DNA from: an uncultured Porphyromonadaceae bacterium
Lineage (GTDB): Bacteria; Bacteroidota; Bacteroidia; Bacteroidales; Muribaculaceae
Direction of reading: 5' to 3'
NCBI GenBank assembly: GCA_947177575.1
Contig: CAMWVA010000010.1
Coordinates: forward strand, 1-45,064
DNA length: 45,064 bases
Shown piece by piece: positions 35,642-44,737 of this stretch (position 1 is the first letter of the stretch; every line of letters starts with the position of its first letter). The notes under the pieces were generated by a model that ran no database searches, had not been told where the DNA came from, and worked only from the letters and a program-made list of their open reading frames with translations. The position numbers were made by a program, and so were the translations under genes.

Positions 35642-36979
35642 ATGAATATTAACGAGATTCTCACCAACCTTGAGGCCAAGCACCCCGGAGAGAAGGAATA
35701 TCTGCAGGCAGTCAAGGAGGTTCTCCTCTGCGTTAACGACGTATACAACCAGCACCCTGAGTTTGAGAAAGCACGTCTTATCGAGCGTATGGTAGAGCCC
35801 GACCGCATCTTCACATTCCGTGTGACTTGGGTTGACGACAAGGGTGAGGTTCAGAACAATATAGGCTACCGCGTACAGTTTAACAACGCCATTGGCCCCT
35901 ACAAGGGTGGTATCCGTTTCCATGCTTCGGTAAACCTTTCGATTCTGAAGTTCCTCGGTTTCGAGCAGACTTTCAAAAATGCACTTACCACACTTCCTAT
36001 GGGTGGTGCTAAGGGTGGTTCAGACTTCAGCCCCCGCGGTAAGAGCGACGCTGAGATCATGCGTTTCTGCCAGGCCTTCATACTTGAGCTCTGGCGTAAC
36101 CTCGGTCCTGACCGTGACGTTCCCGCAGGTGATATAGGTGTAGGTGGCCGCGAGGTAGGTTACATGTACGGCATGTATAAGAAACTTGCTCGTGAGAACA
36201 CAGGTACATTCACCGGTAAGGGTCTTTCATTCGGTGGCTCACTGATTCGTCCTGAGGCTACAGGTTACGGCGCTCTCTACTATGTAGTAGACGTGCTCAA
36301 AGATCTTGACACTGACATCAAGGGTAAGACTATCGCTATCTCTGGCTTCGGTAACGTAGCATGGGGTGCCGCTTCAAAGGCTACTGAACTTGGTGGTAAG
36401 GTCGTTACTATCTCCGGTCCTGACGGTTACATCTATGATCCGGAAGGTCTTAACGGTGAGAAGATACAGTACATGCTTGAGCTCCGCGCTTCTGGCAACG
36501 ACATTGTAGCTCCTTATGCAGACAAGTTCCCCGGCTCTACTTTCTATGCAGGTAAGAAGCCTTGGGAGCAGAAGGTAGACATCGCTCTTCCTTGCGCTAC
36601 TCAGAATGAGCTTAACGGTGACGACGCTAAGCAGCTTATCGCTAATGGTGTGATGCTGTGTGCCGAGGTATCTAACATGGGCTGTACTCCCGAGGCTATC
36701 GACGCCTTCATCAGCGCTAAGGTACCATACGCTCCAGGTAAGGCTGTAAACGCCGGTGGTGTTGCTGTATCAGGTCTTGAAATGACTCAGGATGCCGAGC
36801 ACCTGCAGTGGACTGCTAAGGAAGTAGACGACAAGCTGCATCAGATCATGAACTCTATCCATGCTGCTTGTGTAGCTTACGGTAAGGAAGAGGACGGTTA
36901 TATCAACTACATGAAGGGTGCTAACATCGCCGGCTTCATGAAGGTAGCTGACGCTATGATGGCTCAGGGTATAATCTGA
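35642..36979 (+). CDS. gdhA: NADP-type glutamate dehydrogenase
   Basis: FRVTWVDDKGEVQNNIGYRVQFNNAIGPYKGGIRFH, GGAKGGSDFSPRGKSDAEIMRFCQAF, ISGFGNVAWG; start set at 35642 because the 35558 TTG lies inside the promoter. Confidence 0.96.
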   Translation: MNINEILTNLEAKHPGEKEYLQAVKEVLLCVNDVYNQHPEFEKARLIERMVEPDRIFTFRVTWVDDKGEVQNNIGYRVQFNNAIGPYKGGIRFHASVNLSILKFLGFEQTFKNALTTLPMGGAKGGSDFSPRGKSDAEIMRFCQAFILELWRNLGPDRDVPAGDIGVGGREVGYMYGMYKKLARENTGTFTGKGLSFGGSLIRPEATGYGALYYVVDVLKDLDTDIKGKTIAISGFGNVAWGAASKATELGGKVVTISGPDGYIYDPEGLNGEKIQYMLELRASGNDIVAPYADKFPGSTFYAGKKPWEQKVDIALPCATQNELNGDDAKQLIANGVMLCAEVSNMGCTPEAIDAFISAKVPYAPGKAVNAGGVAVSGLEMTQDAEHLQWTAKEVDDKLHQIMNSIHAACVAYGKEEDGYINYMKGANIAGFMKVADAMMAQGII

Positions 36980-37019
36980 TTTTAACCTGCTTTAATAAGA
37001 ATTAAATCTTAGATGATAT

Positions 37020-37060
37020 ATCTGCCCGTATGGTTGCCTTTGGTGACTGTACGGGCAGAT
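37020..37060 (+). terminator. hairpin after gdhA
   Basis: ATCTGCCCGTA...TACGGGCAGAT. Confidence 0.7.
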
Positions 37061-37203
37061 AACTTGTTATGGCATAAAGGGGTAAGTTGGTATAGAATAG
37101 ATAAGTAGCGAAAAATGTGAAATAATTTTAAAAAAATTATTGTCAGGTTGACTAACTATAAAAATAATTTATTACCTTTGCAATACAAACCCCGAGAGAC
37201 AAC

Positions 37204-37276
37204 GCCGCAATAGCTCAGTCGGTAGAGCATTTCATTCGTAACGAAAAGGTCGTGGGTTCGAATCCCACTCGCGGCT
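37204..37276 (+). tRNA. tRNA-Thr (anticodon CGT)
   Basis: cloverleaf: GCCGCAA acceptor, GCTC/GAGC D-stem, TTCGTAA anticodon loop, GTGGG TTCGAAT CCCAC T-arm. Confidence 0.9.
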
Positions 37277-37486
37277 CAAGCATCATAATACTTTTTTTCA
37301 ATCTAACCGAAACATCTTTTGGGCCTGTTTGAATGTGGATTTGAGCAGGTCTTTTTTTATGCGGTGGTGTGAGATGCTTAAGGCTCACGCCGCCGTGTAA
37401 AAAAGTATCAAACGAAACGAAGGTATATGATGCCACCTAACACCCCGGTCTCGGGTAGAGACCAATCAATCGCAGGATAAATTATC

Positions 37487-37861
37487 ATGAAGAAAGAACT
37501 CAAATCGACCGCAGCCCCCGGTGCTATCGGTCCTTATAGCCAGGCTGTAGTAGCCGGCAATCTCGTTTTCGTCAGCGGTCAGCTTCCAATCGACCCCGCT
37601 ACCGGCACAATGCCCGATGACATTAAGGGCCAGACACGTCAGAGTATAGCTAACATCAAGGCTATTCTTGCTGAGACCGGTGCTACACTTGACAATGTGG
37701 TTAAGTCTACTGTACTTCTGGCCGACATGTCACTGTTCGGTGCTATGAATGAAGTCTATGCCGAGGAGTTTAGTGAGGTATTTCCCGCACGTTGCGCTTT
37801 TGCAGTTAAGGAATTGCCTAAGCAAGCATTGGTTGAGATTGAGGTAATCGCCGCTATCTGA
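37487..37861 (+). CDS. ridA: RidA family reactive-intermediate deaminase
   Basis: APGAIGPYSQAVVAGNLVFVSGQLPIDPATG, PARCAFAVKELPKQALVEIEVIA. Confidence 0.95.
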   Translation: MKKELKSTAAPGAIGPYSQAVVAGNLVFVSGQLPIDPATGTMPDDIKGQTRQSIANIKAILAETGATLDNVVKSTVLLADMSLFGAMNEVYAEEFSEVFPARCAFAVKELPKQALVEIEVIAAI

Positions 37862-37891
37862 GCATAATTATCGTCATATAAGAAGTGAGGG

Positions 37892-37925
37892 GGAGCAGCC
37901 TTAACGGTGTTCTCCCTCTTTTGTT
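37892..37925 (+). terminator. imperfect hairpin with T-run after ridA
   Basis: GAGGGGGAGCA...TGTTCTCCCTCTTTT. Confidence 0.6.
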
Positions 37926-37952
37926 GTTAATAAGAATACACATCAGAAGTCT

Positions 37953-39770
37953 ATGATAAGCTATCTTCAGATTGAGAAACTCACCAAATCGTATGGTGAC
38001 CGGATGCTTTTTGCCGATGTCACTCTCGGAATCTATGAGGGCGATAAGATAGGTCTAATAGCCCGTAACGGTGCAGGAAAGTCAACTTTGCTCAGTATTA
38101 TATGCGGGCGTGAGGATTATGACAGTGGTAATGTAGTGTTTCGTAACGACTTGCGGGTGGGCTATCTTGAACAGCTCCCGCCGTTTGATCCTGACCAAAG
38201 TGTGCTTGACTATGCCACACCGCCTGCCCGCAATGCTGATGACTGGGGTATGACAGACCGTGCCCGTCAGATGCTCGGCCAGTTCAGACTGACTGATATG
38301 GAGCAGAAGATGGGCTCACTATCTGGCGGACAAGCCAAACGTGCCGCTTTAGCCAAAGTACTGCTTGAAGAACCCGACATGCTTATACTTGATGAGCCCA
38401 CCAATCATCTCGATATAGATATGATAGAGTGGCTTGAGAATTATCTGACACGACAACGTGTCACACTTCTGATGGTTACGCATGACCGTTATTTTCTTGA
38501 CAACGTATGCAACAAAATTATCGAAATAGACCGGGAGGCTGTGTATAGCTACGACGGTAATTATGATTATTATCTGCGGAAGCGTGAAGAGCGTATGGAA
38601 TCCCTTAGCGCTGAACTTGATAAGGTACGCAACCTGTTGCGTACCGAGCGCGAATGGATGCGCCGACAGCCGCAGGCACGCGGATCCAAAGCTAAATACC
38701 GTATCGACAGTTTTCATGAACTTGAGGCGCGTTCGCGTATAAACCTGTCACAGCGTGAGGTCGAATTGGGGCAGGGAGGAACTTATATTGGTTCTAAAAT
38801 TTTTGAAGCACACGGAGTCAGTAAGTCATTTGGCGACATACGTATACTCAATGATTGGAGCTATACGTTCGCACGTTATGAAAAAGTCGGTATCGTTGGT
38901 GACAACGGTGCGGGTAAATCCACATTTATCAAATTACTGCTTGGGGAGCTGCCACCTGACAGTGGACATTTCGATATAGGTCAGACAGTACGCTGGGGCT
39001 ATTATAGCCAGGAAGGTATGACGGATTTCGATGAGTCGAAAAAAGTTATTGATGCCGTGCGTGAGATAGCAGAGACGGTACGTATTGATGATAAGACCAC
39101 GATTACCGCTTCGCAGTTTCTGACACGTTTCCTATTCGATCCTTCTACACAGCAGAAATATATAGCCAAGCTTTCTGGAGGTGAACGGCGACGTCTTTAT
39201 CTGGCTACGGTACTGATGAAATCACCGAATTTTCTGATACTTGACGAGCCTACCAACGATCTTGACATAATGACACTTGCTGTACTCGAAGATTATTTGG
39301 CTGGTTTTAAGGGTTGTGTCATAGTGGTGAGTCATGATCGGTTCTTTCTTGACCGTATAGCAGACCATCTGTTTGTATTCAAGGGGAATGGTGTTGTTAA
39401 AGATTTTCCGGGTGATTATTCCACTTACCGTCATTGTTTACAGCAGGAAGAAAAAGAATTGCGTGCAGCCGAGATCGAACGTCAGCGCCTTGAAGCTGAA
39501 CGCCAGCAGCGTCGTGGTGAGGAGCCGTCGGCCGACACACGTCAGCGAGACCGTAAGGTACGTCTTACTTATAAGGAGAAAAAAGAGATGGAGACGCTTG
39601 AGATTCTTATTGAGAAACTGTATGCTGAAAAGGCAACTCTTGAGTCAGAAATGTCAAGCGGAACCATGAGTCACGAAGCTCTCATAGCTGCGGGCCAGCG
39701 TATGGAAGCAATAATAGCTGAAACTGACGAAGCTGAAATGCGACTTCTTGAACTTATGGATAAACAATAA
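37953..39770 (+). CDS. ABC-F family ATPase
   Basis: two Walker A (GRNGAGKSTLLS-like ARNGAGKST; GDNGAGKST), LSGGQAKR and LSGGERRR signatures, no TM. Confidence 0.94.
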   Translation: MISYLQIEKLTKSYGDRMLFADVTLGIYEGDKIGLIARNGAGKSTLLSIICGREDYDSGNVVFRNDLRVGYLEQLPPFDPDQSVLDYATPPARNADDWGMTDRARQMLGQFRLTDMEQKMGSLSGGQAKRAALAKVLLEEPDMLILDEPTNHLDIDMIEWLENYLTRQRVTLLMVTHDRYFLDNVCNKIIEIDREAVYSYDGNYDYYLRKREERMESLSAELDKVRNLLRTEREWMRRQPQARGSKAKYRIDSFHELEARSRINLSQREVELGQGGTYIGSKIFEAHGVSKSFGDIRILNDWSYTFARYEKVGIVGDNGAGKSTFIKLLLGELPPDSGHFDIGQTVRWGYYSQEGMTDFDESKKVIDAVREIAETVRIDDKTTITASQFLTRFLFDPSTQQKYIAKLSGGERRRLYLATVLMKSPNFLILDEPTNDLDIMTLAVLEDYLAGFKGCVIVVSHDRFFLDRIADHLFVFKGNGVVKDFPGDYSTYRHCLQQEEKELRAAEIERQRLEAERQQRRGEEPSADTRQRDRKVRLTYKEKKEMETLEILIEKLYAEKATLESEMSSGTMSHEALIAAGQRMEAIIAETDEAEMRLLELMDKQ

Positions 39771-39900
39771 AAAACTGTAACCATTATGTCAAAAATTATC
39801 GCTCTTGATGAAATGATGTTGCTTCTTCAGGCGAAGAATTTAGATATATAACAGAATCAGACCGTTTTAATTAAAATGTGATTTTACGAATCAATAGCCT

Positions 39901-40485
39901 ATGAACAGCAACAATGAGCTTAAACAACTGCTTGAACAGGAGTTAGGTTATCTGCCAGGTGCCAGTATTGACCTGCTGTTATCCAAGGGAGTGATAAAAC
40001 ATTATAACCGAGGTCAAGTCATCATAGAATGTGGCAAACTCTGTGATGATATTTTCATTATCAAGGAAGGCATAATGCGCTTTGTTGATATGAATGGTGA
40101 CCGTGAGCGTACTTTTGCTTTTGCACTGCCGGGTACACTGTTTTTTTCTAAACATTCATTCGTAATGTCACTGCCGTCATATTATCAAGTAGAAGCCTGT
40201 TGTGAATGTGAACTTATGGTTATAAGCCGTCAGGATTTCTGGCAGGCGGCTGAGGAATCACATGAGTTAGCTCTTTGGCTGCTGCACTATGCTCATGGTG
40301 AGCTTTTCTATCAGGAGTATAAAAACTCGGCAGTACATAACGGTACCGCCGCCGAACGTTACAGAAAAATGATAGCTGACCGACCGGCTATTATTAAAAC
40401 TGTGTCACAGAAAATAATAGCTTCTTATCTGGGTGTGACACCTGAATATCTCAGTAGGCTAAAACGGGAATTTCTTACTTCGTAG
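39901..40485 (+). CDS. Crp/Fnr family-like transcriptional regulator
   Basis: cyclic-nucleotide-binding-like N-terminus (YNRGQVIIECGKLCDDIFIIKEGIMRF), C-terminal SQKIIASYLGVTPEYLSRLKRE. Confidence 0.85.
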   Translation: MNSNNELKQLLEQELGYLPGASIDLLLSKGVIKHYNRGQVIIECGKLCDDIFIIKEGIMRFVDMNGDRERTFAFALPGTLFFSKHSFVMSLPSYYQVEACCECELMVISRQDFWQAAEESHELALWLLHYAHGELFYQEYKNSAVHNGTAAERYRKMIADRPAIIKTVSQKIIASYLGVTPEYLSRLKREFLTS

Positions 40486-40634
40486 GTAAATTAATTTTCA
40501 TTTCTTAAACTATGTTAAGGTTTATAGATTGCAAAGTATATATTTTTGCAACCGAGAAAGTCAGTAAGATATAAAATTCTTTTATGAGATTATGATCTGA
40601 CATTTTCATGATTTAATAACCTAACTTTAGTATT

Positions 40635-42470
40635 ATGACAGATTTTACTTACACCTTTCGGACTTTTGTCTTGGGTATGGCTTTGGTCGGCAGTATGAGC
40701 GCTATGGCTTATGAGGGTACGGTCTCATTAGAGGTCAGCGACATAACTTCTAACGATGCAGTGGTATCTGTATCGCCTTCGTCTGATGAACTACTGTATT
40801 ATTGGAATATAATGGACCGTAAGGAATTCGAGGCCAAAGGCGGTGCTGAAAAAGTTATCGAAAACCGTATAGCGGTATGGGAGCGTAATGCTTCTTACTA
40901 TGATAACACTACCTGGCAGGAGATGATGATGTATGAACTTCATACAGGTCCTATGACTGAGTCAATCAGAGAGTATTTCTACGATACACTCATGTATGAC
41001 ACACAGTACGTAGTCTATGCATTCGGTATGGATCCTGAGGGTAATGTAACTGCACCGGTCTCAACTGAAGAATTTACTACCCTGACGCCTATTGCTTCGG
41101 ACAATACTTTTGAGGTTTCGATTCTGAGTATTGAATCTGGTTCGTATTACATGACAGCAACTGCTCATGTGCAGCCCTCGAATAATGACCGTTATATGGC
41201 CCGCTGTTTCTCAAAGTCATTTGTTGACGATTTTGATCTTACTCAGGGTTCGGATGATGAGAAACGTTTTATAGTAGACGAAATGCTTTATTATGTGGAT
41301 CAGAAAACCGAAGTGGCTGAAGGTCCTCATGATTTCATATTTGACCGTGTAAGGCAGGGTGAAGAGTATTGCGTGATAGTAATGGGCCTTGATGAGAACA
41401 TGTCTCCATCTACTGCTCTTAAGGTGTTTGAGTTTGTGGCTGTCGAAGAGAATAAGCCTATGGAGGGCACTATCACTCTCGAAGTAAGCGACATCACGCC
41501 GATGAACGCACATATACAGATCACTCCGTCAAACGATGAGATCTATTATTACTATGACATCACCACTCCTGATATAATCGAGATGAAGGGTGGTGTTGAG
41601 AATATAGCTGAGAAGCTTATTATAGACTGGTGGAAATATCTTGCTGATGTATATGGTAGTCAGTATACATGGAAGGATTTTATAGAACCTCAGACTAATC
41701 GTGGCCCGTTGGACTTCATGGCAGCCGATATGATAGAGGAAGGTATGCTGAGTGATATGTACTGGAACAGTGAGTATGTGCTTTATGCTGTTGGCTTCAA
41801 TCTTGATGGTGATGTTGTGACTGAGCCTGCCGTACTTTATTTCTCGACTCCTGACTGCGGAAAGAGTGATCTGACATTTGAATGTTCTTTGGTGGATATG
41901 CAGCTTGATCCAGCTTATCCTAACGTGACACGTGAATATTATAAGGCTACAGTTGACATATATCCTTCGAACGATGAAGAGACATATAGAGTAAATTATA
42001 GCGAGGCTAAGTATTTTGATCAGTACTTTGACGTACTGCCTGGCGAAGAGCCTGACATGTTTGATTTTATCACACGTAATTTCTTACCCCGTTCAGTTGA
42101 GTTTACCGGTCCTGTCCGTCTGGAATTACCCGGTCTGGCGGCAACATCTTTTTACGATGAGGAATTACAGTATTATGTATATGCTATAGGCTGGAACGAA
42201 GGGCCAACTACTGAAATTGAACTTTATCCCTTTAATTGCAGTATGACAAATGTCAAGAAGACATTAGCTGATAATGTCAAAGTTAAAGTCGTCGCCGGCC
42301 GTGTAGCACTTGAAGGTGAATTTGATACGGCTGCTGTCTATTCTACTGACGGTAGTGTTGTAGGTACTTTGCGTCCTGGCTATAGCCTTGAAACTCCCGC
42401 TGGTGTCTATGTGATACGTTATACTACCTATGACGGTTCGACACAGTCTGTAAAAGTGGTTGTAAAATAA
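40635..42470 (+). CDS. secreted repeat-containing protein (A-B-A'-B' domain arrangement) with C-terminal sorting-like domain
   Basis: signal peptide; GTVSLEVSDITSNDAVVSVSPSSDELLYY vs GTITLEVSDITPMNAHIQITPSNDEIYYY; C-terminal VYSTDGSVVGTL...GVYVIRYTTYDGSTQSVKVVVK. Confidence 0.75.
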   Translation: MTDFTYTFRTFVLGMALVGSMSAMAYEGTVSLEVSDITSNDAVVSVSPSSDELLYYWNIMDRKEFEAKGGAEKVIENRIAVWERNASYYDNTTWQEMMMYELHTGPMTESIREYFYDTLMYDTQYVVYAFGMDPEGNVTAPVSTEEFTTLTPIASDNTFEVSILSIESGSYYMTATAHVQPSNNDRYMARCFSKSFVDDFDLTQGSDDEKRFIVDEMLYYVDQKTEVAEGPHDFIFDRVRQGEEYCVIVMGLDENMSPSTALKVFEFVAVEENKPMEGTITLEVSDITPMNAHIQITPSNDEIYYYYDITTPDIIEMKGGVENIAEKLIIDWWKYLADVYGSQYTWKDFIEPQTNRGPLDFMAADMIEEGMLSDMYWNSEYVLYAVGFNLDGDVVTEPAVLYFSTPDCGKSDLTFECSLVDMQLDPAYPNVTREYYKATVDIYPSNDEETYRVNYSEAKYFDQYFDVLPGEEPDMFDFITRNFLPRSVEFTGPVRLELPGLAATSFYDEELQYYVYAIGWNEGPTTEIELYPFNCSMTNVKKTLADNVKVKVVAGRVALEGEFDTAAVYSTDGSVVGTLRPGYSLETPAGVYVIRYTTYDGSTQSVKVVVK

Positions 42471-42504
42471 TGTGATACTCTCTTCTTTTTAAAATTCAGA
42501 TTTG

Positions 42505-42555
42505 AAATTCAGGTCCTTCTGAGTACCGCTTCGGTACAAAGGAGGACCTGAATTT
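42505..42555 (+). terminator. long hairpin terminator
   Basis: AAATTCAGGTCCT...AGGACCTGAATTT with inner GTACCG/CGGTAC. Confidence 0.8.
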
Positions 42556-42610
42556 TTATAGTAAGATTAAAATAATGTAAAGTTTACTTGTCTATATGTA
42601 AAGTATTATA

Positions 42611-42618
42611 TACTTTTG
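42611..42618 (+). promoter_or_regulatory. promoter: -33 TTG (42588-42590) / -7 TACTTTTG
   Basis: TTG-N20-TAnnTTTG; flanked by TGTAAAGT direct repeats at 42576 and 42597. Confidence 0.6.
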
Positions 42619-42660
42619 TGCGATGGTAAAAAGAGTGAGAATTATTTAACTTTTGCAGAT

Positions 42661-43068
42661 ATGAAAAATTTACTTTTTCCAAGACAATTTCAGCTTATAG
42701 GATGGGTGCTTTTTATTCCTGCTTTCATTATGGGCGCACTTGTCTTTTTCAGTCTTTGTAGTTTTCAGGGTGTTGTGGGAACGTTAATAAATGATATAAT
42801 AATTATAGGGGTAGCATTAGGGTCAATTTTTATAGTGTGCTCAAAAGAGAAGCAGGAAGATGAGATGACCAGTTCTATACGTCTTGCCTCATTACTTAAT
42901 GCTTTGTATATATATGTAATTATACTGATAGGAAGTACATTGTTGGTGAACGGTATGGCCTATTTCAGGTTTATGGCTTTTAATCTTGTACTTTTACCGA
43001 TTATATTCGTAATTATTTTTCGTTTGGAGATGCAGCGTTACAATATGATGAGCGAAGATGAAGAATAG
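42661..43068 (+). CDS. small multi-TM membrane protein
   Basis: four hydrophobic segments; start set at 42661 ATG because the 42616 TTG overlaps the -7 box. Confidence 0.75.
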   Translation: MKNLLFPRQFQLIGWVLFIPAFIMGALVFFSLCSFQGVVGTLINDIIIIGVALGSIFIVCSKEKQEDEMTSSIRLASLLNALYIYVIILIGSTLLVNGMAYFRFMAFNLVLLPIIFVIIFRLEMQRYNMMSEDEE

Positions 43069-43258
43069 GATTAAAATTGAACGGGCAGAGAAAGATGTTA
43101 CTCAGCAACAGTTGGCGGAAGCTGTAGGTGTGAGCCGACAGACTATTGTGGCTATTGAGAAGAACAGATTTCTGCCTTCCACACCTTTAGCTTTGAAAAT
43201 CGCAAGGTATTTCTCGAAACCGGTTGAATCTATCTTTATCCTTGAAGAAGGAGATTAA
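43058..43258 (+). CDS. XRE/HTH_3-type transcriptional regulator (66 aa)
   Basis: RAEKDVTQQQLAEAVGVSRQTIVAIEKNRFLPSTPLALKIARYF; overlaps preceding CDS by 11 bp. Confidence 0.93.
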   Translation: MKNRIKIERAEKDVTQQQLAEAVGVSRQTIVAIEKNRFLPSTPLALKIARYFSKPVESIFILEEGD

Positions 43259-43269
43259 AATATTATATT

Positions 43270-43740
43270 ATGAAGTCTAAAGTAAAATTCAGCACTTATT
43301 GCAGTATAATTACGGTAGTCGTAATAATTGCACTAATAGTAGGAATTGTAACAGTAAAGGATAACGCTGAGCGTATTCTTCTGAGTGTAATAATTGTGTG
43401 TGTTATCGGTGTAGGCCTTTTTTATTGTCCGGTGAGTATCGAAGTCGATACAGACAAGTTTATTATTCATCGTTTGCTTAAGGACAAACATATACCTTAT
43501 AACCAAATTTCTGCTGTCGACCGTTGTTTTCCTTCAGCCGGAGGTTTACGTATGTGCGGTAGCGGTGGCTTTATGGGTTATTGGGGCTATTTTCATGACA
43601 TTATAATAGGTTCGTACTTCGGTTATTACGGTGATCGTAGCCAGTGTGTTTTAGTCCGGCTCAAGTCCGGCGCTCAGTATGTTGTAAGTTGCGAAGAACC
43701 GGACCGTCTACTTGAGGCTTGTAATGAACATCTAGTTTGA
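43270..43740 (+). CDS. PH-domain-like membrane protein
   Basis: two TM helices, then VDTDKFIIHRLLKDKHIPYNQISAVDR...GYWGYFHD...QCVLVRLKSGAQYVVSCEEPDRLLEA. Confidence 0.75.
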   Translation: MKSKVKFSTYCSIITVVVIIALIVGIVTVKDNAERILLSVIIVCVIGVGLFYCPVSIEVDTDKFIIHRLLKDKHIPYNQISAVDRCFPSAGGLRMCGSGGFMGYWGYFHDIIIGSYFGYYGDRSQCVLVRLKSGAQYVVSCEEPDRLLEACNEHLV

Positions 43741-43838
43741 CTGGTGAGTATGAAAAGGAATATTATACTATGTATATGACAAATATGACTCTGAGTATAG
43801 AAACTTTTAGAGATAACTGAAAAGAAATTATTTATCTT

Positions 43839-43909
43839 GTGTAAAAAATACACCGTAAAATTTGGAGGATATATTTTTTAATTCTAACTTTGCGGTGTAA
43901 TTATTACAC
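43839..43909 (+). promoter_or_regulatory. promoter (TTTG 43861-43864, TAACTTTG 43885-43892) bracketed by two GTGTA-N5-TACAC palindromes (43839-43853, 43895-43909)
   Basis: direct reading; also a 15-bp inverted pair ATTTATCTTGTGTAA / TTACACAAGATAAAT at 43830-43844 and 43904-43918. Confidence 0.75.
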
Positions 43910-43924
43910 AAGATAAATTGTATT

Positions 43925-44737
43925 ATGGAAAAAGCAATAGACAAAGCAAAATTGGTTCTGCTTGGTACCCTCTGCGGAGATATAATAGGCTCTGCTTATG
44001 AATGGTATCGTGTGAAATATACTAACTTTAATATTTTCACATCTGAAAGCAGATTTACTGACGATACGGTATGTTCGATAGCCATAGCTGATGCATTGTT
44101 GAAGAATATATCATTCGACAGAAGTCTGCAATATTGGTGTCGTAAATATCCCAGAGCCGGATATGGTGGTAATTTTCGTCGTTGGATCGTTTCTTCTGAT
44201 CCTAAACCTTATAATAGCTGGGGTAACGGTTCGGCTATGCGTGTCAGTTCAATAGGTGCTTATGCCGAATCAATTGACGAGCTTATGCAGCTTGCTGAAA
44301 ATTCGGCTGCGGTAACTCACAATCATCCGGAAGGCATTAAAGGCGCACAGGCTACTGCTTTAGCTATTTATTTAGCTTTGAGAGGTTGTAGCAAAGAGGA
44401 AATTAAACAGGCTATCGAAAATAGATTCGGTTATGATTTGTCAAGGCTCTATTGGGATATTCAACGTGGATATTCTTTTGAAGTAAGCTGTCAGAAAAGT
44501 GTACCTGAGGCGATTATCGCTTTTCTGGAAGGTACGGATTATGAGTCTGTAGTTCGTCTGGCAGTAGCTTACGGAGGTGATGCCGATACGCAGGCTGCAA
44601 TTGCCGGAGGCATTGCGGCTGCTTATTATGGTGAAATACCCGAAAGTATTCTTAATGAATGTATGTCACGTCTCCCTCAGGAGATGAAGAGAGTGATTAA
44701 TAATTTTAGTATTCTTATTGAAAATGGACGAAATTAA
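43925..44737 (+). CDS. ADP-ribosylglycohydrolase family protein
   Basis: LGTLCGDIIGSAYEW, FTDDTVCSIAIADALL, NGSAMRVSSIGAYA, VTHNHPEGIKGAQATA, GGDADTQAAIAGGIAAAYYGEIP. Confidence 0.95.
   Translation: MEKAIDKAKLVLLGTLCGDIIGSAYEWYRVKYTNFNIFTSESRFTDDTVCSIAIADALLKNISFDRSLQYWCRKYPRAGYGGNFRRWIVSSDPKPYNSWGNGSAMRVSSIGAYAESIDELMQLAENSAAVTHNHPEGIKGAQATALAIYLALRGCSKEEIKQAIENRFGYDLSRLYWDIQRGYSFEVSCQKSVPEAIIAFLEGTDYESVVRLAVAYGGDADTQAAIAGGIAAAYYGEIPESILNECMSRLPQEMKRVINNFSILIENGRN

Noticed and set aside
37215-37436. Minus-strand ORF ending MLEPRVGFEPTTFSLRMKCSTD
   Set aside because: Classic spurious ORF antisense to a tRNA (RVGFEPTTFSLR arises from tRNA complement).
40635-42470. Fibronectin III repeat protein
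   Set aside because: Repeat periodicity is evident but no confident FN3 signature could be read; left as unnamed repeat domains.
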